In this document: positions 17,654 to 26,039 of the stretch, piece after piece
How the letters are laid out: each line of letters starts with the position of its first letter
How positions within the stretch are numbered: the first letter of the stretch is position 1
NCBI RefSeq assembly: GCF_025506275.1
Contig: NZ_QYCP01000080.1
Location: 1-64,000, forward strand
DNA length: 64,000 nt
Source of the DNA: Brevibacterium permense
GTDB lineage: Bacteria; Actinomycetota; Actinomycetes; Actinomycetales; Brevibacteriaceae
Reading direction: 5' to 3'
Made by a program: the position numbers and the translations under genes
Notes under the pieces: model-generated
Told to the model about the DNA's origin: nothing
Seen by the model: only the letters and a program-made list of their open reading frames with translations
The model's database searches: none

Positions 17654-18822
17654 GCGAATGGCTCGACGCCTCGCTCGTCGCCGATGTCCGCAAAACGCTG
17701 CTCGACAATCCGGTACCGGTGACCACGGCCGCCGTCGCCGAGGCGGTCCAGCGCACCGGACGCGTGCTCGGTTCCTCCGCCCTGCTCGAACTCGTCACCC
17801 GGCTGTCCGCGCAGCTGTCCGGGGCCGGACCCCTGCAGTCCGTGCTCGAGGTGCCCGGCACCACGGACGTGTTCGTCAACGGGCCGCGGGAGGTCTTCGC
17901 CGACACCGGTGACGGTCCCCAGCTGCTCGACCTGACCCTGGGATCCGAAGAAGACGTGCGGTCCTTGGCGGTGCGTTTGGCCGCCCTCGGCGGGCGCCGC
18001 CTCGACGATTCTTCACCCTATGTCGACGTTCGTCTGCCCGACGGGGTGCGGATGAACGCGATCGTCCCACCGATCTCCGGGGAGACGACGACGATCAGCT
18101 TCCGCGTACCCAAACGGGCCGGATTCCCCTATTCTCAGCTCTGCGCCGAAGGGTTCGTCCCCGATGAGATCAGCCCCCTCGTCGCCGAGGCGGTCACCTC
18201 ACGGGCGAACATCCTCGTCTCCGGCGGAACGGGCACGGGAAAGACCGTCCTCCTCGGCGCTCTGCTGTCGCTGGTCGAACCGATCCAACGCATCGTCATC
18301 GTCGAGGACTCTCGCGAGCTCATCGTCACCCACCCGCACACCGTGCAGCTCGCCGCGCGTCAGGCCAACGTCGAAGGCGGCGGCGAAGTGACCCTGACCG
18401 ACCTCGTGCGCAATGCACTGCGGATGCGACCTGATCGCCTCGTCGTCGGGGAATGCCGCGGTGCCGAGGTCCGGGACATGCTCACTGCCCTCAACACCGG
18501 GCACGAGGGTGGGTGTGCGACGATCCACGCGAACACCGCCGAGGCCGTGCCCAGCCGGGTGGCCGCGCTCGGTGCGCTGGCGCAGATGAGTCCGGACGCC
18601 GTGTATTCGCAGTTCTCCACCGCCATCGACCTGGTCATCCATCTGCGTCGCACGGGTTCCGAGCGGGGAGTCACTGAGCTGGCGATCCCGACGAGGACCG
18701 GACCCGAGGGAGTGGTGATGGAACCGGTGTGGGGTCGCCCCTCGCCGTCGACGGCCGGCACTGTCAATCGGCGTGCCCTGGCCCGGTTCGAAGCCGTGCT
18801 CGAACAGAAGTCCGCGCAATGA
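17650..18822 (+). CDS. tadA: TadA/CpaF secretion ATPase
   Basis: A 390-aa type II/IV secretion NTPase powering Flp pilus assembly. The N-terminal domain contains GTTDVFVNGP, the usual TadA strand. Walker A is SGGTGTGKT (Lys198), the Asp box is in VEDSRELI, Walker B is in RLVVGECRG and the His box in TIHANT. Start ATG 17650 overlaps the ssd stop by 4 nt, and the downstream tadB start overlaps this stop by 4 nt, so the whole set is translationally coupled. Confidence 0.93.
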   Translation: MSEWLDASLVADVRKTLLDNPVPVTTAAVAEAVQRTGRVLGSSALLELVTRLSAQLSGAGPLQSVLEVPGTTDVFVNGPREVFADTGDGPQLLDLTLGSEEDVRSLAVRLAALGGRRLDDSSPYVDVRLPDGVRMNAIVPPISGETTTISFRVPKRAGFPYSQLCAEGFVPDEISPLVAEAVTSRANILVSGGTGTGKTVLLGALLSLVEPIQRIVIVEDSRELIVTHPHTVQLAARQANVEGGGEVTLTDLVRNALRMRPDRLVVGECRGAEVRDMLTALNTGHEGGCATIHANTAEAVPSRVAALGALAQMSPDAVYSQFSTAIDLVIHLRRTGSERGVTELAIPTRTGPEGVVMEPVWGRPSPSTAGTVNRRALARFEAVLEQKSAQ

Positions 18823-19514
18823 TCGTCGTCACCGCCGTCCTCATCGCGGCCGGGATCATCCTCGCCGCGCCCCCGGACCCGGGCTTCAGGCTGCGCGAGC
18901 TCTTGCCCCGTGGCGAGGGCGGCGAATCGGTGCGGAAAGGGGTGCGGGCCTTCTTTCGCCGAGGCGGTCATACCGCCGATGATCAGGCCGAGCGTCTGTG
19001 GGCGATCGCCGCCGTGGAGAACTGCGCCCACCTGCTCAAGGTGGGGATGACCCCGCAGGCGGTGATGAGCACGCTGAGCCGCCGCAACGACGCCCTGACC
19101 CCGATCTCACGAGCCATCTCCCTGGGTGAGGAACCCGGGCGCGCCATCGCCACCCGCAGCTCCGGACTGTCGGAGACCGCCGCTCACGTGCTGTCGGGAA
19201 TGGCCGCCGTGTGGACGGTGTCCGAACGCTCCGGAGCACCGGCAGCGGAGATGATCCTCAGGTATGCGGCAGCGCAGAGAGACGCCCTCGACGCCGAACG
19301 CGAACGCCGCATCGCCATGGCCGGGCCGAAGTCGACGGTGCGGGTGCTCAGCTGGCTGCCGCTCATCGGCGTCGGTCTCGGCCTGCTCATCGGCGTCCGC
19401 CCTCTGGAACTCATCAGCGGACTGCCGGGACAACTGAGCATCGGTGCCGGCCTCCTCCTGTACGGGGCCGGCCGGTGGTGGATGCGGACGATGATGCTCA
19501 GGGCACAGAGATGA
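18819..19514 (+). CDS. tadB: TadB-like pilus assembly membrane protein
   Basis: A 231-aa inner-membrane T2SSF-domain protein forming part of the Flp pilus platform. There is an N-terminal helix (residues 2-17), a cytoplasmic T2SSF core including VENCAHLLKVGMTPQAVM and a TVSERSGAPAAEML-like helix pair, and two C-terminal helices around the GVGLGLLIGV block. It is short compared with Gram-negative TadB, as usual in actinobacteria. It is joined to tadA and tadC by ATGA overlaps. Confidence 0.85.
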   Translation: MIVVTAVLIAAGIILAAPPDPGFRLRELLPRGEGGESVRKGVRAFFRRGGHTADDQAERLWAIAAVENCAHLLKVGMTPQAVMSTLSRRNDALTPISRAISLGEEPGRAIATRSSGLSETAAHVLSGMAAVWTVSERSGAPAAEMILRYAAAQRDALDAERERRIAMAGPKSTVRVLSWLPLIGVGLGLLIGVRPLELISGLPGQLSIGAGLLLYGAGRWWMRTMMLRAQR

Positions 19515-20107
19515 CCATGCTGATTGTGCTCATCGGTGTCTGCGTCGGACTCGGCGTGCTCCTGTGGTCCGGTCCGACCCGCGGGAGACTGCAGAGCCTC
19601 CTCGGCGAGGGCCGATCCGTTCCCACCGACACCGAGGCGGCTGATGGGGAGGCGGGAACGCCGGAGTCGGGGACGGCAGGAGCAGTGGCCGATGATCAGC
19701 TGGCGTTCGACCTCGACCTTGTGGCGATCTGCCTGACCTCCGGTCTGCCGATTCCCGTGGCGCTGACCCTGACCGCCGAGGCGACCGATGACCGGTCGGG
19801 CCTGCAGAGGATCGCCCGTGCGATGACGATCGGAGGGCGCAGGCTCGCCGACGACGATCGTCTGCTGCCGGTGCTCGAGGTCTTCGAGTTCTCCGAACAC
19901 ACCGGAGTCGGCCCGGCACCTCTCATCGAGTCAGTGGCCGAGGAGCTGCGGGCTTCGTCCCGTCGGCGTCGGCAGGAGGCTGCCGCCTCGCTGGGTGTGC
20001 AGCTGGTGCTGCCCTTGGGCGTGTGCATTCTGCCGGCGTTCCTGCTGCTGTCTGTCGTTCCGGTCGTCATCTCACTGCTGACCGACCTCACGACCGCGTT
20101 CTTCTGA
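19511..20107 (+). CDS. tadC: TadC-like pilus assembly membrane protein
   Basis: A 198-aa T2SSF-domain membrane protein, the second platform subunit. An N-terminal helix (LIVLIGVCVGLGVLLW) is followed by an acidic linker, the core FDLDLVAICLTSGLPIPVAL and the C-terminal helix pair ending LLSVVPVVISLLTDL. The start ATG 19511 overlaps the tadB stop. The operon is then interrupted by a GNAT gene before the pilin genes. Confidence 0.83.
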   Translation: MTMLIVLIGVCVGLGVLLWSGPTRGRLQSLLGEGRSVPTDTEAADGEAGTPESGTAGAVADDQLAFDLDLVAICLTSGLPIPVALTLTAEATDDRSGLQRIARAMTIGGRRLADDDRLLPVLEVFEFSEHTGVGPAPLIESVAEELRASSRRRRQEAAASLGVQLVLPLGVCILPAFLLLSVVPVVISLLTDLTTAFF

Positions 20108-20149
20108 AGTGGTGACCTAATTTTCAGACTCGACCGATAGGCTCGGGAC

Positions 20150-20752
20150 ATGGCACCGGTCACACCTTTCAATCAGCTGTCCAATGTCGAACAAGCCGAG
20201 GACTACGCCGAGAATCTCTTCGTCGGTCGATCCGTGCGTCTGCGGCCGCTGAGGGAGGAGGATCTGCCGTACCTCGAGCAGTGGTGGTTCGATCCCTCGA
20301 TCGTCGTCCTGCAGAATCACACAGTTCTGCCGCGGCCCGAAGGGGGTGTGTCCGAGCAGTTCTCGCAGTGGAGCGCGAACACCACGAGCGAGGCAGTCGG
20401 CTTCAGCATCGAGCTGACCGAAACCGAGGAGTTCGTCGGCCATGTCACCCTCTACGGACGCAATCCCATCAACCAGTCCGCCACTCTGGCGATCGTCCTC
20501 GGCCCTGAATTCCACGGCCGCGGATACGGCTCGGATGCCGTGCGACTGGCCGTGAAATACGGGTTCCTCCAATTAGGACTCAACCGCATCGAGCTGCAGA
20601 CCTGGGCGTTCAACACCCGTGGAATCGCCTCCTATACGAAAGCCGGATTCGTCGAAGAAGGCCGTCGACGAGAAGCAGTGTTCTTCAACGGCCGGCGCCA
20701 CGACGAAGTCATCATGGCCATCCTCAGAGACGACTGGGCCGGTAACAGCTGA
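20150..20752 (+). CDS. GNAT N-acetyltransferase (RimJ/RimL type) inside the tad locus
   Basis: A 200-aa acetyltransferase of the RimJ/RimL branch, which modifies protein N-termini or small amines in other bacteria. The acetyl-CoA-binding loop is GRGYGSDAVRL, preceded by IVLGPEFH, and the C-terminal NTRGIASYTKAGFVEEG block is typical. The start ATG 20150 lies 6 nt after TAGGCT (20138-20143) without a Shine-Dalgarno, so it is probably transcribed separately as a leaderless message. It sits between tadC and the pilin-like gene. Whether it modifies pilus components is open. Confidence 0.82.
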   Translation: MAPVTPFNQLSNVEQAEDYAENLFVGRSVRLRPLREEDLPYLEQWWFDPSIVVLQNHTVLPRPEGGVSEQFSQWSANTTSEAVGFSIELTETEEFVGHVTLYGRNPINQSATLAIVLGPEFHGRGYGSDAVRLAVKYGFLQLGLNRIELQTWAFNTRGIASYTKAGFVEEGRRREAVFFNGRRHDEVIMAILRDDWAGNS

Positions 20753-20939
20753 GGCGCCGCCACCACTGACTCGCACGCCGTTTCCTGTGGACGGCGCCTC
20801 CACTCACACAACTTGATCCTGTGGATGCAGAACCCGTTTCCACAGGCGCGAATCCGGCCCTGGACACGGCAGCATGCCGACTCCCAGGCTGAAGGTCCGC
20901 TCGCAGAGTGCGAACGGGGTTTCAGCCAAGGAGGAGAGC

Positions 20940-21185
20940 ATGGCCACCACATCACCGTTCCCGGAGATCGAGGATCCGCCGACCGGGCACGTCGAATCGG
21001 TCGAGGACCGAAGCGAGATCGAACAGTTCTGGGAACCCGACGCCGGAGCGACCACAGCCGAATATGCGATCACCACTCTGGCTGCGTGCGGATTCGCCGC
21101 ACTGCTCGTCGTGGTCCTCAAATCCGAACCGATCAAGGAACTCATCACAGGGGTCATCTCCTCGGCGCTCGGTCTGGGAAGCTGA
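20940..21185 (+). CDS. DUF4244 Flp-pilin-like protein
   Basis: An 81-aa small protein of the DUF4244 family, the actinobacterial stand-in for Flp pilin. A cleavable-type segment GATTAEYAITTLAACGF precedes a single hydrophobic helix, and the Glu five residues after the glycine fits prepilin-like processing. ATG 20940 is chosen over an upstream in-frame codon because AAGGAGGAG precedes it. The gene lies 6 nt upstream of the TadE gene. Confidence 0.82.
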   Translation: MATTSPFPEIEDPPTGHVESVEDRSEIEQFWEPDAGATTAEYAITTLAACGFAALLVVVLKSEPIKELITGVISSALGLGS

Positions 21186-21191
21186 ACCGTC

Positions 21192-21578
21192 ATGGTACGC
21201 GGACGCTCCCGTCAGCGGCAGCGAGGATGGAATCGCGATGCGGGAACCGCGACGGCGGAATTCGCCGTCGTCATGCCGGCCGTCGTTCTTCTCATCGTGC
21301 TGCTCGCGGGAGCCGCCGCTGTCGGGTTCTCCCAGCTGCGAGCCTTCGACGCGGCACGGTCTGCGGCCCGTGAGATCGCCCGCGGCGAACCACAGGCCGC
21401 CGTAGTGTCCGAGGCGAAGAAGCACGCCGGCGACTCCTCCTCGGTCCGTGTCCGAGCCGACGGCGGATACTCGGTCGTCACAGTCACGATCGAGCTGCCG
21501 GCCGCGATCTTCTTCCTCGACACCGTCGACGCGGATGCCACCGCTCGATTCGAAGGGGACAGAGAAGGACCGCCATGA
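21192..21578 (+). CDS. tadE: TadE-like pseudopilin
   Basis: A 128-aa pseudopilin. The basic N-terminus is followed by DAGTATAEFAVVMPAVV, the TadE signature with the conserved glutamate, and a helix that anchors it in the membrane. The remainder is a small extracytoplasmic beta domain. It overlaps the next gene by 4 nt. Confidence 0.85.
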   Translation: MVRGRSRQRQRGWNRDAGTATAEFAVVMPAVVLLIVLLAGAAAVGFSQLRAFDAARSAAREIARGEPQAAVVSEAKKHAGDSSSVRVRADGGYSVVTVTIELPAAIFFLDTVDADATARFEGDREGPP

Positions 21579-21892
21579 CGAACATCGTCGTGGGTCTCTG
21601 CTCGATCGTGCTCGTCCTCGTCACCGCCATCGGCAGCCTCGGCCAGGCGTTCGTCGCCCACAGTCGGGCACAGAGCGCCGCGGATCTGGCAGCGCTCGCC
21701 GCCGCGGACGCAGTGCGCGGGCTGGCCACCGGGGAACCGTGTGAGACGGCGAAGGAGGTCGCGATTCGCAACGGCGGACACATCAAGGACTGCCGAGCCT
21801 CATTGAGTGAGCAATCCGCCTATGTCGTCGTCGAAGTCGACATCCCGGGGCCTCTGCCGAAGGTCAGAGAGGAGGCGGTCGCCGGGAAATGA
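21575..21892 (+). CDS. TadE-like secretion-neighbourhood protein (Rv3654c type)
   Basis: A 105-aa small membrane protein resembling the family annotated as helicase/secretion-neighbourhood TadE-like (Rv3654c in M. tuberculosis). One N-terminal helix (IVVGLCSIVLVLVTAIGS) leads into a conserved AQSAADLAALAAADA block. Two cysteines (in GEPCETAKE and KDCRASL) could form a disulfide outside the cell. It ends 10 nt before the stop of the convergent helicase. Confidence 0.8.
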   Translation: MTNIVVGLCSIVLVLVTAIGSLGQAFVAHSRAQSAADLAALAAADAVRGLATGEPCETAKEVAIRNGGHIKDCRASLSEQSAYVVVEVDIPGPLPKVREEAVAGK

Positions 21893-21901
21893 GGGGGATC
21901 G

Positions 21902-24178
21902 CTACCTGAGCACGGTGCGCAGCAGCCGCAGCGCAGCGTCCTTCTCCAACGGTTCGTTGCCGTTGCCGCACTTCGGCGACTGCACACACGACGGGCAGCC
22001 GTCGATGCACTCACATGCGGCGATGGCATCCCTTGTCGCACCCAACCATTCTTCGATGACCTCGCTGCCGCGTTCGGCGAAACCGGCACCACCGGCCAAA
22101 CCGTCATAGACGAACACTGTCGCCAGTCCGGTGTCGGCATGCAGTGCCGTCGACACCCCGCCGATATCCCAGCGATCGCAGCCGGCGAAGAGCGGCAGTA
22201 GACCGATCGAGGCATGCTCGGCGGCATGGACGGCTCCGGGCAGGTCTCCGGAGACGACTTCGGCCTCGTCGAGGACGCTCTGCGGAATCGTCCACCACAC
22301 GGCCTTCGTCCGCAGCGTGCGCTCCGGCAGGTCGAGCTCATGTTCGGCGATGATCGCTCCACCGCGCTTGGCCCGCATCCGGTAGGCGACGACCTGATCC
22401 TTGACGTCGACGGTGCCGCTGCACACAGCCACCCCGGAGGGCAGAACCCGCTGCGCATCGGCGTCGACGATCGAGATCTCCGTCTGCGAGCGCGGCTGAG
22501 TCGTGTAGTCGACCTGGGCACGTTCGACGGCGACGATCCGGTCCTCGAGGTCGAGATCGAGGACCGTGAAGTCGATCCCCTGATGCGTGTACACCGCGCC
22601 CGGATGGGCTCCCGTATGTGCTCCCGATTCGTCGACCGTGCCCAGCAGAGTGCCGGTGCTCGCTTCGACCAGGCTGAACTGTCCGCCGCCGGAACCGCGG
22701 ATATCGGACAGGTCGGTCGCCGGTTGGTCTTTTGCCCAGAACCATCCGGTCGGCCGTACCCGCAGCATCTTCCGCTCCACGAGGTCGTCGACGACCGCAG
22801 ACGAATTGTCCGGGAAGTGCACGAGATCGGCCGCCTTCAGTGGCACCTCGGCGGCGGCCGCACACAGGTGACCGGAGAGCACGTGCGGATTGCCCGGATG
22901 GATGACGCCGGCGTCGACGGGGGAGTCGAAGATGACTTCGGGATGGTGGACGACGAAGGTATCGAGCGGATCATCGCGGGCGATGAACACAGCCATCCAC
23001 CGTTGCCCGGCTCGGCCCGCGCGTCCCGCCTGCTGCCATAGGGACGCCAACGTCCCCGGCCACCCGGAGATGATGACCAGGTCGAGTCCGGAGATGTCGA
23101 TGCCCAACTCCAGAGCATTCGTCGACGCCACGGCCAGCAGCTGACCCGAACGCAGAGCCGCCTCGAGCATCCTGCGCTCTTCGGCCAGATACCCGCCCCG
23201 GTATGCCGCGACCTTGCCGGTCAGGGTCTCATCCACCTCACCCACCTGGTCACGGACCGTCTGCGCCAGGGCTTCGGTGCCTCGGCGGGAGGCGATGAAC
23301 GTGATCGACCGAAAACCCGCGCACATCGAATCGGTGATGACATCGGCGGCCTCGACGAGGCCGCTGCGCCGATCCCCGCCCGGTGACACAGGAGGCTCCC
23401 ACAGTGCGAAGCTGCCGGCTGCCCGCGGTGAAGAATCCTCGGCCACCGCGTGTGCGGGCCGCCCGGTCAGCTTCGCAAAGGCTGCGTCCGGGTTCGCCAT
23501 CGTCGCCGAGGCTCCGATGACGACCGGGGCAGCCCCGTAGTGGGCGGCGATGCGCAGCAGGCGGCGAAGGATGAGTGCGACGTGGGACCCGAACACTCCA
23601 CGGTAGCGGTGGGCTTCATCGATGACGATGAAGCGCAGGCTCTTGAACATCCGGGCGAAGCGCTCGTGCTGGGGCAGAATGCTGCGGTGGAGCATGTCCG
23701 GGTTGGTGAAGATGATGTTCGCATGCCGTCTCGCCCAGTCCTTCGAGACCTGCGAGGTGTCCCCGTCATAGCTGGCGGGACGCATGCCCTGGATGACGAA
23801 TCGTTCGAGTTTGGCCAGCTGATCGGCGGCCAGAGCCTTTGTCGGAGCGATGTAGATCGCCGAGGCGGTGCGCAGCTTTCCGCGAGTCGATTGGATCGCT
23901 TCGAGCACCGGCAGCCAGAATCCCAACGACTTGCCCGACGCGGTGGGGGTGGCGATGACGACGTCTGAACCGTCCCTGGCCGTCTGCGCCGCCTCGAGCT
24001 GGTGCTGCCACAGAGCGTCGACGCCGATGGAATGACATGCGTGCTTGAGTTCCTCGTCGATCCAGTCCGGCCACTCGGCGTCCCGTTCGAAACGCTGCGG
24101 GATATCGCGGACATGGACGATCCGCTCATCCCGGGCACCGAAACCGGTGACGATGTCGAGAAGAGCAGAGGAGGCCAT
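21902..24178 (-). CDS. DEAH-box helicase with DUF1998 zinc domain (YprA/Hrq1-like)
   Basis: A 758-aa superfamily-2 helicase. Motif I is ATPTASGKS, motif II DEAH (in VIDEAHRYRG), motif III GASATMANP, and the helicase-C region has QQAGRAGRAGQ. The C-terminal DUF1998-type domain ends with four clustered cysteines (CECIDGCPSCVQSPKC), expected to bind zinc or iron-sulfur. Relatives (YprA/MrfA, Hrq1) act in repair of alkylation or crosslinks. It is the standard partner of actinobacterial tad loci, although no mechanistic link is known. A CATAAT hexamer ends 6 nt before ATG 24178, so the message is probably leaderless. Confidence 0.9.
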   Translation of the reverse strand: MASSALLDIVTGFGARDERIVHVRDIPQRFERDAEWPDWIDEELKHACHSIGVDALWQHQLEAAQTARDGSDVVIATPTASGKSLGFWLPVLEAIQSTRGKLRTASAIYIAPTKALAADQLAKLERFVIQGMRPASYDGDTSQVSKDWARRHANIIFTNPDMLHRSILPQHERFARMFKSLRFIVIDEAHRYRGVFGSHVALILRRLLRIAAHYGAAPVVIGASATMANPDAAFAKLTGRPAHAVAEDSSPRAAGSFALWEPPVSPGGDRRSGLVEAADVITDSMCAGFRSITFIASRRGTEALAQTVRDQVGEVDETLTGKVAAYRGGYLAEERRMLEAALRSGQLLAVASTNALELGIDISGLDLVIISGWPGTLASLWQQAGRAGRAGQRWMAVFIARDDPLDTFVVHHPEVIFDSPVDAGVIHPGNPHVLSGHLCAAAAEVPLKAADLVHFPDNSSAVVDDLVERKMLRVRPTGWFWAKDQPATDLSDIRGSGGGQFSLVEASTGTLLGTVDESGAHTGAHPGAVYTHQGIDFTVLDLDLEDRIVAVERAQVDYTTQPRSQTEISIVDADAQRVLPSGVAVCSGTVDVKDQVVAYRMRAKRGGAIIAEHELDLPERTLRTKAVWWTIPQSVLDEAEVVSGDLPGAVHAAEHASIGLLPLFAGCDRWDIGGVSTALHADTGLATVFVYDGLAGGAGFAERGSEVIEEWLGATRDAIAACECIDGCPSCVQSPKCGNGNEPLEKDAALRLLRTVLR

Positions 24179-24184
24179 GAGTCA

Positions 24185-24206
24185 ATTATGGCGCAGTCGC
24201 TAGGAT
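24185..24206. promoter_or_regulatory. Back-to-back -10 elements of two leaderless divergent genes
   Basis: On the minus strand CATAAT (24190-24185) ends 6 nt before the helicase ATG. On the plus strand TAGGAT (24201-24206) ends 6 nt before the methyltransferase GTG. The whole intergenic space is 34 bp, so each promoter's upstream region lies inside the other gene. Confidence 0.5.
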
Positions 24207-24212
24207 TCTTCT

Positions 24213-25871
24213 GTGACTGATCTGCCGTTGGCCCACCTGGGCGAGACCCTCTACCGTTCCGGATACACCGAACCACGGCTGCGCCAGTTCTGGGGTGGCC
24301 CGACCACGGAGGCGCTGCTGCGCAACAACGCCGCACCCGCCATCCACCACTGCGCCCGGACGCTGGCGGACCAGTCGTCGACGGCCGCCGACCGGGCCAT
24401 GGCCAGCGCCGCGCTGCTCTTCCACTTCCACCGCACAGTCCCGGTCGCTGAGGTCCGAGCCCTGCTGGGGGAGTCCTTCGACACCGCCGCCGAGGCAGGG
24501 CTGATCACCGTGGACGACGAGGAGGTGACCGCCCCCTTCGCCCTGACCCCCTATGATCTTCCCGTCGGTGTCCCCCGCGGCTTCCGTCCCGGGGACGAGA
24601 ACCTCTATCTCGTGGCCGACCACGGCACCCTGACCACACCGGATGTCCTCGACGGAGAATTCGTGCTCGGACTCGGCGGAGCCGGCCGGACACTGGTGTC
24701 GATCACCCCGCGCGACCACGTCGGGGTGGCCGCCGACATCGGCACCGGCTGCGGAATCCAAGCTCTGCTGCTGACCCGACACAGCGACCGAGTCATCGCC
24801 ACCGACATCTCCCAACGTGCCCTGCGTCTGGCCGAACTCTCGGCCGGACTCAACGGTGTGACGACGATCGAATTCCGGCACGGCTCTCTTCTCGAACCAT
24901 TGCAGGAACCCGTGGATCTGCTCGTGTCGAATCCGCCATTCGTCATCACCCCGCGCAGCACGGACACCACCTTCGAATACCGGGACGGCGGAATGACCGG
25001 GGACCGACTTGTTCGGGAGCTCTTCACCCGGATCCCTGAGAACCTCACCTCGGGTGGACGCAGCGTCTGCCTCGGAAACTGGGAAGCCGCCTCCGGGAAG
25101 AACGAAGGACCGGAGACCTGGGTCGGTGATGACTACACGTCCGTGTTCGTCATCGAACGTGAGGCCCTCGACCCCGTCGCCTATGCCGAGACGTGGATCC
25201 GCGACGGCGGGGTCCCTCGCGCCAGCACCGCCTGGAACGACGCAGTCGCCGCATGGCTCGACGACTTCGCCACCAGAGCTGTGGACGAAGTCGTCTTCGG
25301 GTACGTGCTGATGGCGAAGTCCGATAACGATGTGCCAACGATTGGTACCGAAGATCCCGTGATCGGCGGCGCCGACTCGGACGTCGACCGCGGACCGTCG
25401 GGGACGGCCGAGGGAGTGTTCAAGACCCGGGTCAGAGTCACCTCGGCGCCAGCGAACAATCCGCATGGACTCGCAGAGTTCCTCACCACGGTCATCGCGA
25501 TCCGGTCGTGGCTGGCAGCGGCCGGACCTGAGGAGATCGCCGCGACCGCTTTCACCCGCTCACCCGACCTCGTCGAACATCGCCATTTCGTTCCCGGAGC
25601 GCCGGAACCCAACTCGATCACCTTGGAACAGGGGATCGGCTTCGGGCAGGTCTTCGATCTCGACACGGCCCTGGCCGGATTCGTGTCCGTCGCGGATGGG
25701 ACGCTGACCCTGCGACAGACGGCCGGGGCCTTGGCCCAGCTTCTCGAGGTCGATCCCACGGCTCTGGAAGATCAGCTCGTCGCGCAGGTCAGAGCCCTGT
25801 GCGCGGCGGGTGCGCTGCTGCCCGACAGCGGTGATATCGGGAGCTCGGCGACTGGGACGTCGGCGGAATAG
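24213..25871 (+). CDS. SAM-dependent methyltransferase (HemK/PrmC-like, with N-terminal DUF7059-like domain)
   Basis: A 552-aa class I methyltransferase. Motif I is ADIGTGCGIQALLL and motif IV is VSNPPF (near 240-245), the N/D-PPY/F box used for methylating amide or ring nitrogens. About 165 residues precede the catalytic core (GLITVDDEEVTAPFAL region), which I take to be the DUF7059-type domain usual in this actinobacterial family, and a 250-residue C-terminal region follows. The substrate is unknown. GTG 24213 has no Shine-Dalgarno and appears leaderless. It precedes topA by 168 bp. Confidence 0.82.
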   Translation: MTDLPLAHLGETLYRSGYTEPRLRQFWGGPTTEALLRNNAAPAIHHCARTLADQSSTAADRAMASAALLFHFHRTVPVAEVRALLGESFDTAAEAGLITVDDEEVTAPFALTPYDLPVGVPRGFRPGDENLYLVADHGTLTTPDVLDGEFVLGLGGAGRTLVSITPRDHVGVAADIGTGCGIQALLLTRHSDRVIATDISQRALRLAELSAGLNGVTTIEFRHGSLLEPLQEPVDLLVSNPPFVITPRSTDTTFEYRDGGMTGDRLVRELFTRIPENLTSGGRSVCLGNWEAASGKNEGPETWVGDDYTSVFVIEREALDPVAYAETWIRDGGVPRASTAWNDAVAAWLDDFATRAVDEVVFGYVLMAKSDNDVPTIGTEDPVIGGADSDVDRGPSGTAEGVFKTRVRVTSAPANNPHGLAEFLTTVIAIRSWLAAAGPEEIAATAFTRSPDLVEHRHFVPGAPEPNSITLEQGIGFGQVFDLDTALAGFVSVADGTLTLRQTAGALAQLLEVDPTALEDQLVAQVRALCAAGALLPDSGDIGSSATGTSAE

Positions 25872-26039
25872 GGATAGGATCGGAAACCGTTGACCCCGTG
25901 TCCGAGCCGAGATCGGGCGAGGTCCGGGCAGCATCCGGGCCGCAAGGGCCGATGAGGAACGTGTCCGTTCAACAGTGTTACATTGGGCCGGATCGTCCGT
26001 TGCAGCGGGCAGCTGATGCCGTGAGAGGAATGTGAAAGC

